Source: Larimichthys crocea (Eukaryota; Chordata; Actinopteri; Sciaenidae). From it: a DNA stretch of 64,000 nucleotides. The translations under genes were made by a program, and so were the position numbers. The DNA lies in NCBI RefSeq assembly GCF_000972845.2, contig NC_040017.1:24513606-24577605 (forward strand), written 5' to 3'. Below the pieces are notes generated by a model, which saw nothing but the letters and a program-made list of their open reading frames with translations, did not search any database and had not been told where the DNA came from. This document shows, in pieces, positions 12,319 to 29,040 of the stretch; position 1 is the stretch's first letter; each line of letters begins with the position of its first letter.

Positions 12319-14640
12319 CAGAGTCTGGTCCTGATGCGTCCTGATGGGGGCGCAATGTGAGCTGCTAATGCTGCGTTCAAGGACTGTAGGAAAACTGCAA
12401 GAAGACAGTAGTCTGCAGCAGTCGATTAATGGCATCACCACAGTGTCATTGTCTGCAGTCAGACGCTGCAGTTGTCAGTCTTATGTTGTATAATTTCTGC
12501 CTTACAGAGTTTAGTTTCTTTTCTATGTAGACTGGTAGTTTTCAGAATTCCCAGGCACATTGAAAGCCTCATTTCCTATTGGAGTTAAAGCTTTTCTGCA
12601 CCTGAAGTGAACTCTAACCTGTGATGATGTAATCAATGAACTTCGACACACACAGTTTTTTCTGTTTGCTGTCTGTTGCTGCAGGTGCATTTTGACTGAG
12701 GACAGCAGCTACAGACATCCCCAAAATCATAGTATTATTGTTTATTCTGTATATATCTGGTCTGATTTGTCTATAAACAATGTTCATGTTTAATTATTCT
12801 CACTTCTTACAGTCACGTCAGAGGTCACAGGGTCATTTCAGGAGATAAGGAGAGATTATTGTTGTTGTTGTTGCTGATGCTGCTGATGTGCATCTGTGTC
12901 TCTCCCTCTCTTCTTGTCTAAAAGCCACAACACTGAGCTGGTTTGTCTTGTCTGCTCATAGTGTGAAGTGTTGAGTCTCTGTAAATTATATTATACAGAG
13001 TTTAAACCTGCTCCATATGGAAAGTTCAGAACAGTTCGGCTAAGAAATGTGAGAAATTTAAAGAATGAGGAGCAAAGTATAAGGCAGCTCTCACCTGCTG
13101 ACCTTTGAAAATAACATTATTAGATAAACACAAACTTTCAACTTTCAGGTTTTGCAGCTTTTAGACATAAGGACAAAAAAAAGAAATGAATGGTCAATGT
13201 TTAATCATGTAAAGGTAATACCAGATATTAATATATACTATTGTAAAAACTGTATCTTGCTGTCAGTGTGGGGTTACTCTCACCACAGCCTGCTCCTCAG
13301 GTGATCACTGCCAGCCGGTTCTCGGAATAACTCAGCCTGAGAATAACTCGGCTATATGTAGTCTGAGTTAATCCTTAAGACGAGCGCCGCAGAGCTCCCT
13401 TCTAGCTCATCAGTGAAAGTCCTGATCTGAGACACAGAGGACTTTCCCCTCCTGAGACCCGCAGGACAACATGCAGATTAATCAACACAGGACACCTCCA
13501 CTGTGTGAGTAAATTATTTACTTCATATGATATTTTACACTTTGTTTTACTCATGTTGTACGTTAAAGAGGATTAAAACGTGTGTTTGTGTTCACTGCAT
13601 CTTTTTTTTAATCATTATTAATAAACAAGTTTTAAAGCTTTACATGTTGCAAAGGCATAAATTATTTTATATATGTACACATACTGTTACAGCCTTGTGT
13701 ATTTTTTAATTATTCTGATTTACTTTCCTGTTTAACCTTTCTACCTCGTTACATAAGAAGCTTTTCAGTTCTCCGTATTGTATTTTAGGCAGCAGTGAGT
13801 CAGGCTCATCAGGATTGACTCTTATCTGCTGTTATAGACTGTTTTCAGAGCGAGATTTCTCCTTTCCTGTGTTTTGTTTTGGAGGTTTTTAAACTCATAA
13901 TTCTTATCTGTGGCTTGTGCCATCTGTTGTGGACTAGAAAGCAGACGTCTGTTTTCAGGTTTCAATCTGCAGAGAGAGGAAAACATAATTCATACAAATA
14001 TTCATGAGTAGGTTACAACAAGTGTTTCTGAGTTTAAAAGGTAACATGACATCCGGCCTGTTTATTCAAGGCAAAGCAGCAAATGTGATTTAATAGAAAA
14101 CTGTGACCGAGCTGTTAATTCCTGCTAATTGAGATAAATTCTGAATCAAACAAATAATTACAGAGGAACACGGTGTAATGAGTTGATTTAATTAACTTTA
14201 ATTGTCACACTTTGCACAGAGCATCATGTTTTTTAAATATGAATGTTTAGATGATTCATTTCCACCTTCGTTGAACTATTTAATTTGTGACATGTCTGTC
14301 ACACAGTAGACTTTTTCCCAGCAGTCATGTCGACATAAAAACAGTCGAGCCAGTGTCAATGACAAGTCAACACAGGTGTTTCCAATGACTCTAATTAAGG
14401 TAGCAAAGCCTCTCCAGTGAACCAACATGAACAACAGCAGCAGCCTGACTCTCCCTACATCAGTATCACTGGTTACACCTGTGTTTACCTGTGTTTATCT
14501 ACTGTTTCACATTAAAATGGCTGCTGTGAAAAAGGTCTGTTGGAGGCGGGGAGTGGATGCATTCAAAGAAACTAACATGAAAAATGTGAGAGTAAAAATA
14601 GAACAAACAATACCAACAACTGATTTTTGGGGCTGATGCT
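12319..14640. other. Region between vps37d and camkk1 (divergent promoters)
   Basis: vps37d reads left and camkk1 reads right, so both promoters should lie here. No TATA box is obvious. A stretch at about 13400-13505 ends in GTGAGTAAAT, a good splice donor, and could be a non-coding first exon of camkk1; this is a guess from the donor alone. Confidence 0.35.
14371..14401. repeat. Solo copy of the arm sequence found at 24596
   Basis: CACAGGTGTTTCCAATGACT followed by CTAATTAAGGT closely matches the left arm of the inverted-repeat element at 24596-24848. No matching second arm was noticed nearby. Confidence 0.6.
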
Positions 14641-14650
14641 GATATTTAAT

Positions 14651-14822
14651 TTAATCTAACTTTTATTTATATAGCACCAAATTATAATATAATATATAAG
14701 TTATCTCACACTTTTCATATAGAGCAGGTCCAAACTGTACTCTTTACAATATGACTTAAAGAGACTTAACCATTCCCACCATGAGCAAGCATGCGGTGAC
14801 AGTGGCAAGGAGAAAAACTTGT
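14651..14822 (+). mobile_element. LINE 3' tail fragment (RTE-like)
   Basis: The text starts with ttttatttatatagcacca and ends near gagcaagcatgcggtgacag with tggcaaggagaaaaact. This is the arrangement of RTE-type LINE 3' ends common in fish (TTTATTTATATAGC..., then GAGCAAGC..GGCGACAGTGG..AGGAAAAACT). It has no coding capacity. Confidence 0.6.
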
Positions 14823-15170
14823 CTCAATATTGGGGAATAAAAAGATTTGTCTATCATTTCTTTTTTATATATTTATATAAATAAACAAACACATATCGTT
14901 TGCAATGATCCCAAATGCAAATGTGGATATCAAACACAGATTTTATGTCCAGTGCACTAAAAAAGCTGAAATGTTACATATATAATGTCTTCATATCAGT
15001 GCATACCACACAACATGTACATAATATCACCATTTACAGCATACTGTATCTGTGACAGGTCAATATATGAGCAGTTTATTAGTCTGGTTCCAGTGATAAG
15101 CTCTGTCTCAGCGTGCTGTGTTGTTGGATGTGTATGCTTTCATGTCTCTGTTTCCATTTCTGTCTTTCAG

Positions 15171-15242
15171 AGCAGTGATGTAACCTCTGGTTGGTCTACC
15201 AGGCTGTCACTTTCAGCTGTGAGTGAACCAAAACAAACCACC
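15171..15242 (+). other. camkk1 5' UTR part of the first coding exon
   Basis: An acceptor (TGTCTTTCAG ending at 15170) opens this exon and 72 bases precede the ATG. The ATG context ACCACCATGA is a near-ideal vertebrate initiation site. At least one upstream non-coding exon is therefore expected. Confidence 0.6.
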
Positions 15243-20658
<5,416 letters not shown>

Positions 20659-21224
20659 ACCGGTGCACAGGTTTAAAAAAAAAAAAAGAAGAGCGCGTAC
20701 AGAAAGTGATTTGTTTTCTGTTTTATGTCTTTAATTCTCGACTAAATTTGCTCGCTGTGCTTTTCTCACTTTAGTGCATAACACTGTGATGAATCTGTTA
20801 TTGATTGAAGACTTTAAACGTGGTTACAGCATGAAATACTTCAAGTCAGATTAGATTATATTCTGTCGCTCTGCTTGTTTAAATTACAGTTATTGGTGAT
20901 CTAATGTGATTTATTGACTTTGGATTGTTGTTAAAAATACATAAAAGAAGATATTTTTACATTTTCCTACAGCTGTTGAAGATAATAAACATTCTAATTT
21001 TAAATAATTTGAATGATGATGCAAAAAAAGATGTTTGTTTTTTTGTGGTAGTTTTCTCTTTGTTCCATCCTTTCTTTCACATAAACTTAACATCTTAAAA
21101 TTGATTTCTTAATTCATACATAAAAACCTTTAAAGGTACTCTGACTCATGTTGCCTTTAAAATCCTTTTTCAGCATTAGATGCACTTCATTCTCCTGAGC
21201 AGTAGAGAGCAGCATTGTGTTGCA

Positions 21225-21345
21225 AGTACAGAGATCAACCATGAACCAGGAGGCCTCCTGTTAGCAGCAACAACCCACCACGTTGAAGTGCCCTTTAGCA
21301 AGACACACCCAGCTCCATGGACAGCTTAGATTTCTCCCCAGTTAA
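21225..21345. mobile_element. Degraded SINE-like remnant
   Basis: The phrase gaagtgccctttagcaagac followed by acacccagctcc resembles the shared part of fish SINEs ('GAAGTGTCCTTGAGCAAGACACTGAACCCC'). Heads and tails are not clear. Confidence 0.4.
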
Positions 21346-24098
21346 AAGATTTGACATCCAAACCTCTATTATCATGATATTCTAGCACATGAACATCTTG
21401 GAGTGTGTTCTTACATTCTGGATATAGAGTTGTACCTAAACATAATAAAAAATAGTCCACATTGAAATGACTCTTCTGCCCTCACTATACGTGCACAGCT
21501 ACGCAGCGAGCCGAACACACTTCAGCCGAAAGACTGAAGGCAGCAGATCGCCTTTGAGGGTGAAACTGTGAGAACAGACATCAAATTCAATGACGGCAAT
21601 GAGACGAGATTCCAGAAATGAAAACCTTTGAGAGAAGCAATCAAAAACGTCCTTCCAGTGGAGAAAATGTAATGCAGGGACGCCGAGTGTCCTTCCAATA
21701 GTTAGACTTCACAGTCGAGTCACACACTGGAACAATGTTAATCAAGGGTTTGGAAGCGTTTCACAGTAAATGCATTATGACTCTGTGGGCCGGTACCATT
21801 TTTAATCACAGACAACCCCAACTTTAAGAGGTGATGGAGGTTATTTACAGTATGTGCAACCACAATATGTTTTTGTGGACATCTTACCTGATATTTCTCA
21901 TGTCTTAATGGAAAATATGACGGGAAAATGAAAAGATTGAAAAGAGACAAAGATAATATTTAATATATTATATTACTGGGATATTTTAAGCTTTAAAACA
22001 GATTGAGACAATACAAACACTGCCAAGATGATCAGCCAAAGAACTAAAATGTAAAATGATTATAAAATATCCTGAACTAAGAGAGTAAAGTGCCATGATT
22101 TAGTCTTTTTCAGTCACATAGTGACCTCAGAGCTTCTGTTTTCTGCATAAGTAAAGAGCATCTTTCAGTAACCATTCAGATATTTTATTCATCCCGATGC
22201 TGCTCTCTTCTCTCCTTTAATTGTGCTGCAAAAATAGACATTTCAGTTCAGTAGGCATGATGCTGCAAAGTGTCAGTGCCAGTCACCATCACAGCAATCA
22301 GTAAATGTCAGGTTTATCACACTGAGCCGTCTTTATTTAGTCTTTATTAAGGTAAACCTACAGGTCCGAGCTGAGGAGAGCGTGCTGTGGAGCGAGCCTG
22401 GAGGTTTCTCTGGAGGTGTTTGTAGTAGGTGGAACAACATCTCTGATGGTCTGAGACAGAACAGAGCGATGTGGAAAAGAGACAATGGCAACAAGCACTG
22501 AGCAGAGAACAACATGGAGCTGTTACAGACGATAAAAACATCTGTTTATTATCTAACAGTTCAGCATAGATCATTCATATGTAACAACTTTAAAGGAATA
22601 ATCAGACAAAATGCTTATTCACCTCCCTTGCTGAGAGTTTAGATGCCGCTTTCGGGTCTGTACGACGAATATGAAGCTGCAGCCTGCAACTTCCTACACA
22701 GACATGAAAGTAGCATCATTTTGCCTGGCATGAAGCAAATAAAGATAAAAAATATCATCTCAACATATCAAGAACAGGAGTAGCTCATCATTTGCTCTCA
22801 GCAATATAAAGAGGAAAGGTTGGTTCATGATTCAGGGTTGGACAGGCCTGCAGTCTCCAACACAACGCATCCTAAAAATGATTTACAACATGAAACAAAC
22901 TACATAGACTCTCACGTTGCACTCTGTGTGTCAGCCGCTCTGCTAAAAAGGCTAAAATCTGAAATAAAAACATGCCTCTGCAGGCTGAAAGTGCTTCATG
23001 AGACCATTTGTATTCCTGCAGTCAGCCCATTTTTCTGCCGTTGCAGTTATGTGAAGACCAAAGAGGAGTGTTTCTGAGCAAAGATTTCTGTGGAAACTGT
23101 TGCCATGCAACAGCACAATACTGCACTCATACAGAGTAGTAACTTCACCGTATGACTGCTCTTTTTCCTGAGCTCGCTGCATGAGTAGTAATGCCACGTT
23201 CTGCTCTCCGTTCTATTGTGTTCTTTCGGGGTGTTTTTTCCGCCTTTTAAAAGACATAATGAGGTCTTTATTTTGGAGCTGTAACTGTGGTGTCATTGTT
23301 TCGTGCATGAGGGCAGAGGGGAAACTTTGCTTCAGCGTCTGGTTCCACACCCAGACTCCGTTCAGTTTCCACATCCAGAGCCAGCTGCAGTTCAGCCTCA
23401 GATATTTAGCTAAACACTGACCCCTCGGCTCTCTTTCACTGTTCAGCCTGTATTCCTGTCACCACGCCACGTTTCACCCGTTTAGCCTCAGCCGGCTCCA
23501 CGTCGAACCCGCCTCACCTCTCTCTCTCACCACGACTGACCCCTGTCAACTCGGCTGTACATCCCCTCAAGGCTGCAAAGTGGAGGAAGGTTTTTCTTTT
23601 TTTTATACTTCCTCCCCGCGCTGTTGGGAATCCCCTGTGCCCACATACATAATGAGTCACCAGCTCAGACATCAGGCAGACCCACAAACACTGGAAGGTA
23701 TAATTTGTCACCTGAGGAGCTAATTGTAAAACAAGGCATGACTGGTTTAGATGCTGTAAAGGTAAAAGAATACACAGACACCTCACGCCGAGGAGGGGCA
23801 GGAGCGAATACAAAGCAAGAAAGGCACGAAATAACTGCATCACGATGATACGCAGAAGTCTTCATGTTACATTTTAGTCATTAACAGTTCATTATCACAT
23901 TGGGAGGCTGTCTGAGGTGAGAGTTAAGACTTCCAAAATAGATATTACATGTTTCGTGCAGATTAACACCACAGCCCGCTAGACAAGTGATGTCATTTCG
24001 TTCTCACTTCCACCAGTGTCAAAACATCCACGACAAACATGACTACGAGGGAAGATCTGAGGAAAACATGTCGGCTGAATGTAGCATTAACAGTTACA

Positions 24099-24100
<2 letters not shown>

Positions 24101-24155
<55 letters not shown>
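24101..24155. repeat. (GT)n microsatellite
   Basis: An uninterrupted GT dinucleotide run of about 27 units. It creates spurious poly-VC and poly-TH reading frames. Confidence 0.98.
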
Positions 24156-24158
<3 letters not shown>

Positions 24159-24595
24159 AGGTCACACTGATAGGTCACCTTGCTCTGATTGTGAGCCAGC
24201 ACCGCACGACTGTCCAGCGAGGCTTTGGATGCTTGAGGATTGATTTCAATTAGTCACTCAGCCACCATCAGCGACTTACTGTTCGAATAACACGGGAATG
24301 AGTCTAATGCACATTTGATGTCAATGATCTCATCATTTTATACACCAGGGACAATGTTTTTTTGTCTTTTTTGTCCCCTCTCTGCACCTTGTATGCCTGT
24401 TTCTGCACTATATCTAACTTTATGTGTAAACTGGATCATATTTTATGGAGGAAATGTTTTCTGGTTTTCCCTCTGATGCCTTCTGGCTGCCGTGCATCAA
24501 TTCATTTTTCAGGCCCGGGCGTGGAGGTCTGCAGACAAGGAAGCAAAAGCCAGAGTCGTGCCAGAACAGGAGCTTGGCATGGGGGCAATAGACAC

Positions 24596-24848
24596 AGGTG
24601 TTTCCAGTTATACTAATTAAGGTTGGATGGTCTTTTCAAGCTTTATTTTGATAGAGACAGCTGAAGAGTGACAGGAATGCAGGGAGAGAGAAACAGGGAA
24701 TGACATGCAGGAAAGAGCCACAGGTCGGATTCGAACCCTGGGCTTCTGCAGCAAGGACTGAGCCTAACACGCCGGGCGGCTGCTCTACCAACTGAGCTAA
24801 ACACCGCCCCTGGAACAGAACCTTTAATTAGGATGATTGGAAACACCT
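24596..24848. mobile_element. Inverted-repeat (MITE-like) element interrupted by a SINE
   Basis: The left arm, 24596-24624, starts AGGTGTTTCCAGTTATACTA. The right arm, 24819-24848, is its imperfect reverse complement, ending TTGGAAACACCT, and both carry CTAATTAA near the inner end. Between them is a tRNA-derived SINE on the minus strand. A lone arm also occurs at 14371-14401, so the arm sequence belongs to a dispersed family. Confidence 0.6.
24627..24810 (-). mobile_element. tRNA-derived SINE
   Basis: On the minus strand the element begins GGGGCGGTGTTTAGCTCAGT, giving a box A (TAGCTCAGTTGG, about 24789-24800), then a box B GGTTCGAATCC (24727-24737), as in a tRNA-type RNA polymerase III promoter. 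It continues into a CTTTCCTGCATGTCATTCCC-type body and a tail with AATAAAGC. The tRNA part has extra bases that would not fold as a functional tRNA, and the body is typical of acanthopterygian SINEs. Confidence 0.85.
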
Positions 24849-27800
24849 AGGCTGACGGAGGAAGCTACAGAGAGAAAAGGAGAAAGTGAGCGAGACAGAC
24901 AAGAGTAAATCTGGGACTGACTTTTAGTCGTTGGCGAGAGCTCGACTTCTTGCCGTCAGTAATATTAACGGGCTGCTGTGTCATTGTGTTGTTGAGCTTG
25001 CTTGATGTTTGACTGTTAGTTGTCAGTCCAGTTTCTGATCATAAGTAATGATATCATAATAAACACACAAGGTAACGTCCATTACATTCACTCCCTGCCT
25101 GCAGCCCTGTCCCCCACAGCCCGGGACTTCACCTTCAGCTTTGCACTCTGAAAATGGGAAGTGCTAAATCAGAAAATTTCTACAAAATGTTGCTTTAACT
25201 GACCTCCTGTCATTTTTCAAAAGTGTGAAGAATATTAGTGTAATCACTTTTATACAGAGGGAACAGTTAGATTTTTGTGATCTCCACTCAGCGTTCTTGA
25301 TAATTTCTCTGTTTGTTGGAATTTAAAGGAAATTATACTTTTGCTACAGGTGACATTCACATCTTTCTTTATGTATCATCATCTCTGTCAGCTTGACCTG
25401 TTTCTCAGTTAGCAGCTTGTTGTTTTGCAGATGAAGTTCCTCTGAAACTGTCCCAAATTGAAGTGTCAAATATCAACAGTGACAGTAAATCATCTTCATG
25501 AACGCGTGCATGAAGATTGGTTTGAATAATGCAGCCTGAGCATCTTTGATGTTATTTTAATGATGATGTTATTTTGTCAGGGAACATGGTGTGACTGTGA
25601 CTCGCTCCTGCAATGGGAGGCCTTGTGACGTATCTGTGAGACAGCAGGAGGAGGAGGAGGACTTAATTTTAGACTCACCTTTTACAAACTTCTGTTCATC
25701 ACACGAGCCTCTGTAGTTTGGATTAATCTCCTAAGAATCAGTTTGATCGCCAAAGTATTTAGATGACAGCAGCGTTGCTGTATGTTGAAGCCAGATGGAG
25801 AGAGCATTTATTCTCTCGATGATGACACTTTCCCACCGCCTATCAGATGCAATGTGTCCTGCGATGTTTTGGGACAAGTGCTCCCAAAAATAGTCTCTTA
25901 AAACCTTCAGCTGAACGTCGTGGCACTTTTTGATGAATAATACAAAGTCTAAATGTTAGCTTGAATAATTTATTTTGCGGCAGTCATGCATAACAGCTGT
26001 CTTTGTGCCGGAAAAGAGTCAGCAGCTCTTTTGTCCCATCGTAAAGGATAACATGGTGGAATGAACTTGCAGATAACGGAGTTTATTATTTGTATGTTGC
26101 GTGTTTTCTCAGCTGGAGGTAAAACTGACGATTCAGGCTCTCTTAACCGATGATATGAACTCCCAACATCCATAGAGGCACGTCGTCTTTATAGTGGAGA
26201 GGCTGTCACATTGATGTCTCTGGTCTACTCACTGTCTACTCACAGGCTGCAGGGAGGCCTATTTATAGATCTGTCTCTGTTCTCTGCTTCTACATCGGTC
26301 CCCTCGTTCTCTCCATCTCCTTTCTTTCTCCCTCCTTCCCCTCTAATGGGTTGATATTTCTGGAGCTGTGCAGCTATTATCTTCTTTGCATCTTTGAGGT
26401 GCAGATCACGTCGAGTCAGATCGTAAACTCAAAAATCCGACGTGTCCATTTTATAAGCAGTATCTGTGCGGCGCCGTGTGTCTTCGTCTCTCTCTGGAAG
26501 GGTCGTGATTGATTTAAATGTTAATCCGAGGCTTTATTTCTAACACCTGATCGGTCATTCACCTCCGGGCCTCCAAACTGACAAAGCAATCCATCAGACA
26601 GAATTGGTAACATCTCACGTTTTACTTGTGAGTTGAACTTCAGGCTGTTTGCTCTCCAGCTGCTGTCCTGTCCATGCTGCTGTCACTTTAGCCCCAAAGC
26701 AACAAACACCAGCCATGACAGTCGTGTGGTTTGGTCGATGATGAATGGCTCAACAACATCTGTGAGACGCCAGAGCCACGGGAGGTTAAACGCCTTTTAG
26801 TGCAGGAAACGCTGCATTCAACGTAGAGTCAACACACGAGATCAATCGACCTCGGTGATGACCTTTTGACTAAAATCGCCGACCTCATGTCTTCTGAGTA
26901 GAAAAACAGCAAAACAAGGTGAGGCGGAAACACCGAGGTGACGTTAGTGTGTCAGATTTAGGAGGAAGAAACATTTTCATTCATGTATAATCACATTTGA
27001 TGTTTTTGTTACCTTAGTTTAAGTCTTAGAGATGTCTTCCACCTCTTCCATGGAGTCCACCATGTTCATGTTGGACAAATGGACAAACCAAACCGACCAC
27101 CATGTTTTCCTCACACTTGGAACAGGAGGGTGAGTGGAGGGGGTTGCAACCTGCAATGGATGGAGCTACAGGAGAAGTCAGAGGGTCACCAAGAGTCAGT
27201 AGTCTTCATCCTCTGGGAACCATGAATCTCTGAAGAAAACTTCATGACAATACATACTTGAGAGTGGGGGAAATGGAGTATCAGCATTATTTAATTATTG
27301 CACTGAAAAAGTCGAACTCATGACCTTTTTTTTTGCTTCTTTGTCCACAGATGAGAAGATTGATACTGCTCTAACTTAGGGTTAGGGTTCGGGTTCGGGT
27401 TAGGGTTAACCCTAACATGACAAAATCCAAAATCTGCCTGTGTGCACGCTAAATGAACCAACACCAAACTGTGGTTGTAGTTTGAGGTGGGATCATGTTC
27501 CAGGAAGTCACTGATCCCATCAAGAAATAGTCTGGCAGCAGCAGAGGTGCAGGTAGGTGGATTTTGTTACAGTCAGGTTAGCTTTTTCCCCCCTCTGTTT
27601 CCCAGCCTTAACGCTAGGCTAAGCTACACAGGTTGCTGACGCTGGCTTCTTATTTACCGGACGGACACGAGAGTGCTATCGATCTCCTCATCTCAAAGTC
27701 TCAGCAAGAAAGCAGAAAAGGTGAGCTCTCCATTTTGTCGTCCTGTACCTGACGTGTACAGACCTGCTGTATCATCATTGGCTTTCCAAACCAAAGATTT

Positions 27801-29040
27801 TTTTTAAATCATCAGGACCTCTTCAATCATAGTAAACATCCACTCCTGCCAACGAGGAATTCGATCCAGAGATTTAGAGGCCGTTCGCCTTTTGTGTGAC
27901 ATAATTACGGCTCGATGATCACTTGTGCCTTGTCATTGCGGCCTCCTCCCCCTCAGGGAAATAACGCTTCATGTGATCAGACAGAGCGGTTATTGTGTAC
28001 ATGTGACCTTTTTAAAACATGATTTCAATAGATACGTGTGTTTAATGTGCGCAGGATGAATTTAATGTGACGAAATCTGACATTAAATTGAATTTGTAGC
28101 TGCTTCAGATTCAATTACACGTCCGTCAGTAGGCCCGAGTGTTCTTTTTTAGGATGTCGCCAACATTTATTCATGATGACACCGCTGTCCCTGAAAGTGT
28201 AGCAGTGCATTAAAACACCGGACTGGAAGATAGGTTGGTGCTGAATCCTAATGCCTCCTGTGTGCGTTGAGCTTTCTTTCTTTTTTCTTTTTTTTTACAG
28301 GATGCAATAGGTGTCTGAGCAGTGCAGCAAGGAGCCGGGCTAATCGTGGGATACTTATTATAGCCCTAGCAACAGGAACGGGATTGGTGGTTTGCGGAGA
28401 GCGAGCCTGTCAGCTATTGGCTGCCGAGGAGGACCGCTCAAAGCAGAGAATTTCATCTCATGAAAGGTTCAGTGCAGCAAGCTGCAGCAAGAGGCTGCAG
28501 TCTGAGGGTGGGTGATCCAGCAGTTTGCCACTTCAGCTCATCAATCAGTGTGAGGGGCTGAAACACATAATTACTCTAAAACTCGAGCTTGGGTGCAAAA
28601 AAAATACATGCATGTACGAACTATTGTTCACCATGAGGTGCAGGATTTGATTTTATCAGCCGTGATCATTAAACTTGTTGTCTTTTGGAGCAATATTCTC
28701 AAATCCATGCCCTAATTTAGTTAATTATTAGTGTAGCAGCCTTGAGAAGAGCCTCTGTTAAGACATACTGTAGTCGTCGTGTGAGCTGGCAGTGTCTCTG
28801 CACTGCAGCTAATACAGACTCCATCTCATACTGTGTTCACCCACAGACACTCAGCAAATGCAACGGTGCAGGCACATACAGTACACACCGTCCACATGAG
28901 GATGCACGTACACAAACACACACACACACACACCTGTTATGTGAACCACAAAGGGTTATCTAAGGTCATACTGACTTCCTGTATCAATGTGCACGTTGTA
29001 AAAATCGTCCTAAAGGAGAAGGAACGGGCCGCAGTGTGTG
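24849..29040. other. Intergenic, no gene recognised
   Basis: Some 4 kb contain no exon I can support. Apart from the telomere-like block at 27376 and a CA run near 28915-28933 it seems poor in recognisable repeats. Long-range regulatory DNA or a non-coding RNA cannot be excluded. Confidence 0.5.
27376..27416. repeat. Short interstitial telomere-like block
   Basis: TTAGGG, TTAGGG, TTCGGG, TTCGGG, TTAGGG and then TTAACCCTAAC are seen in direct succession, so the array turns round at its right end. Vertebrate telomeres are TTAGGG repeats. Confidence 0.85.

Larger units (their letters stand above)
20659..24590. other. Intergenic, 3' of camkk1
   Basis: AATAAA at 20984-20989, 326 bp past the camkk1 stop, is a possible polyadenylation signal. 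No coding exon was recognised in the rest. Reading frames here are short and lack family resemblance or splice sites in phase. Confidence 0.5.

Noticed and set aside
23987..24253. Frames with poly-VC or poly-TH
   Set aside because: Produced by the GT microsatellite.
24700..24810. Possible tRNA gene
   Set aside because: Boxes A and B are present, but the spacing and body continue into a SINE tail; no clean cloverleaf.
27376..27416. True telomere or chromosome end
   Set aside because: Only about 40 bp long, embedded in unique DNA with genes on both sides.
28267..28515. 82-codon frame after a poly-T tract
   Set aside because: A ttttttacag acceptor-like site is present, but the translation resembles nothing and no in-phase partner exon was found.
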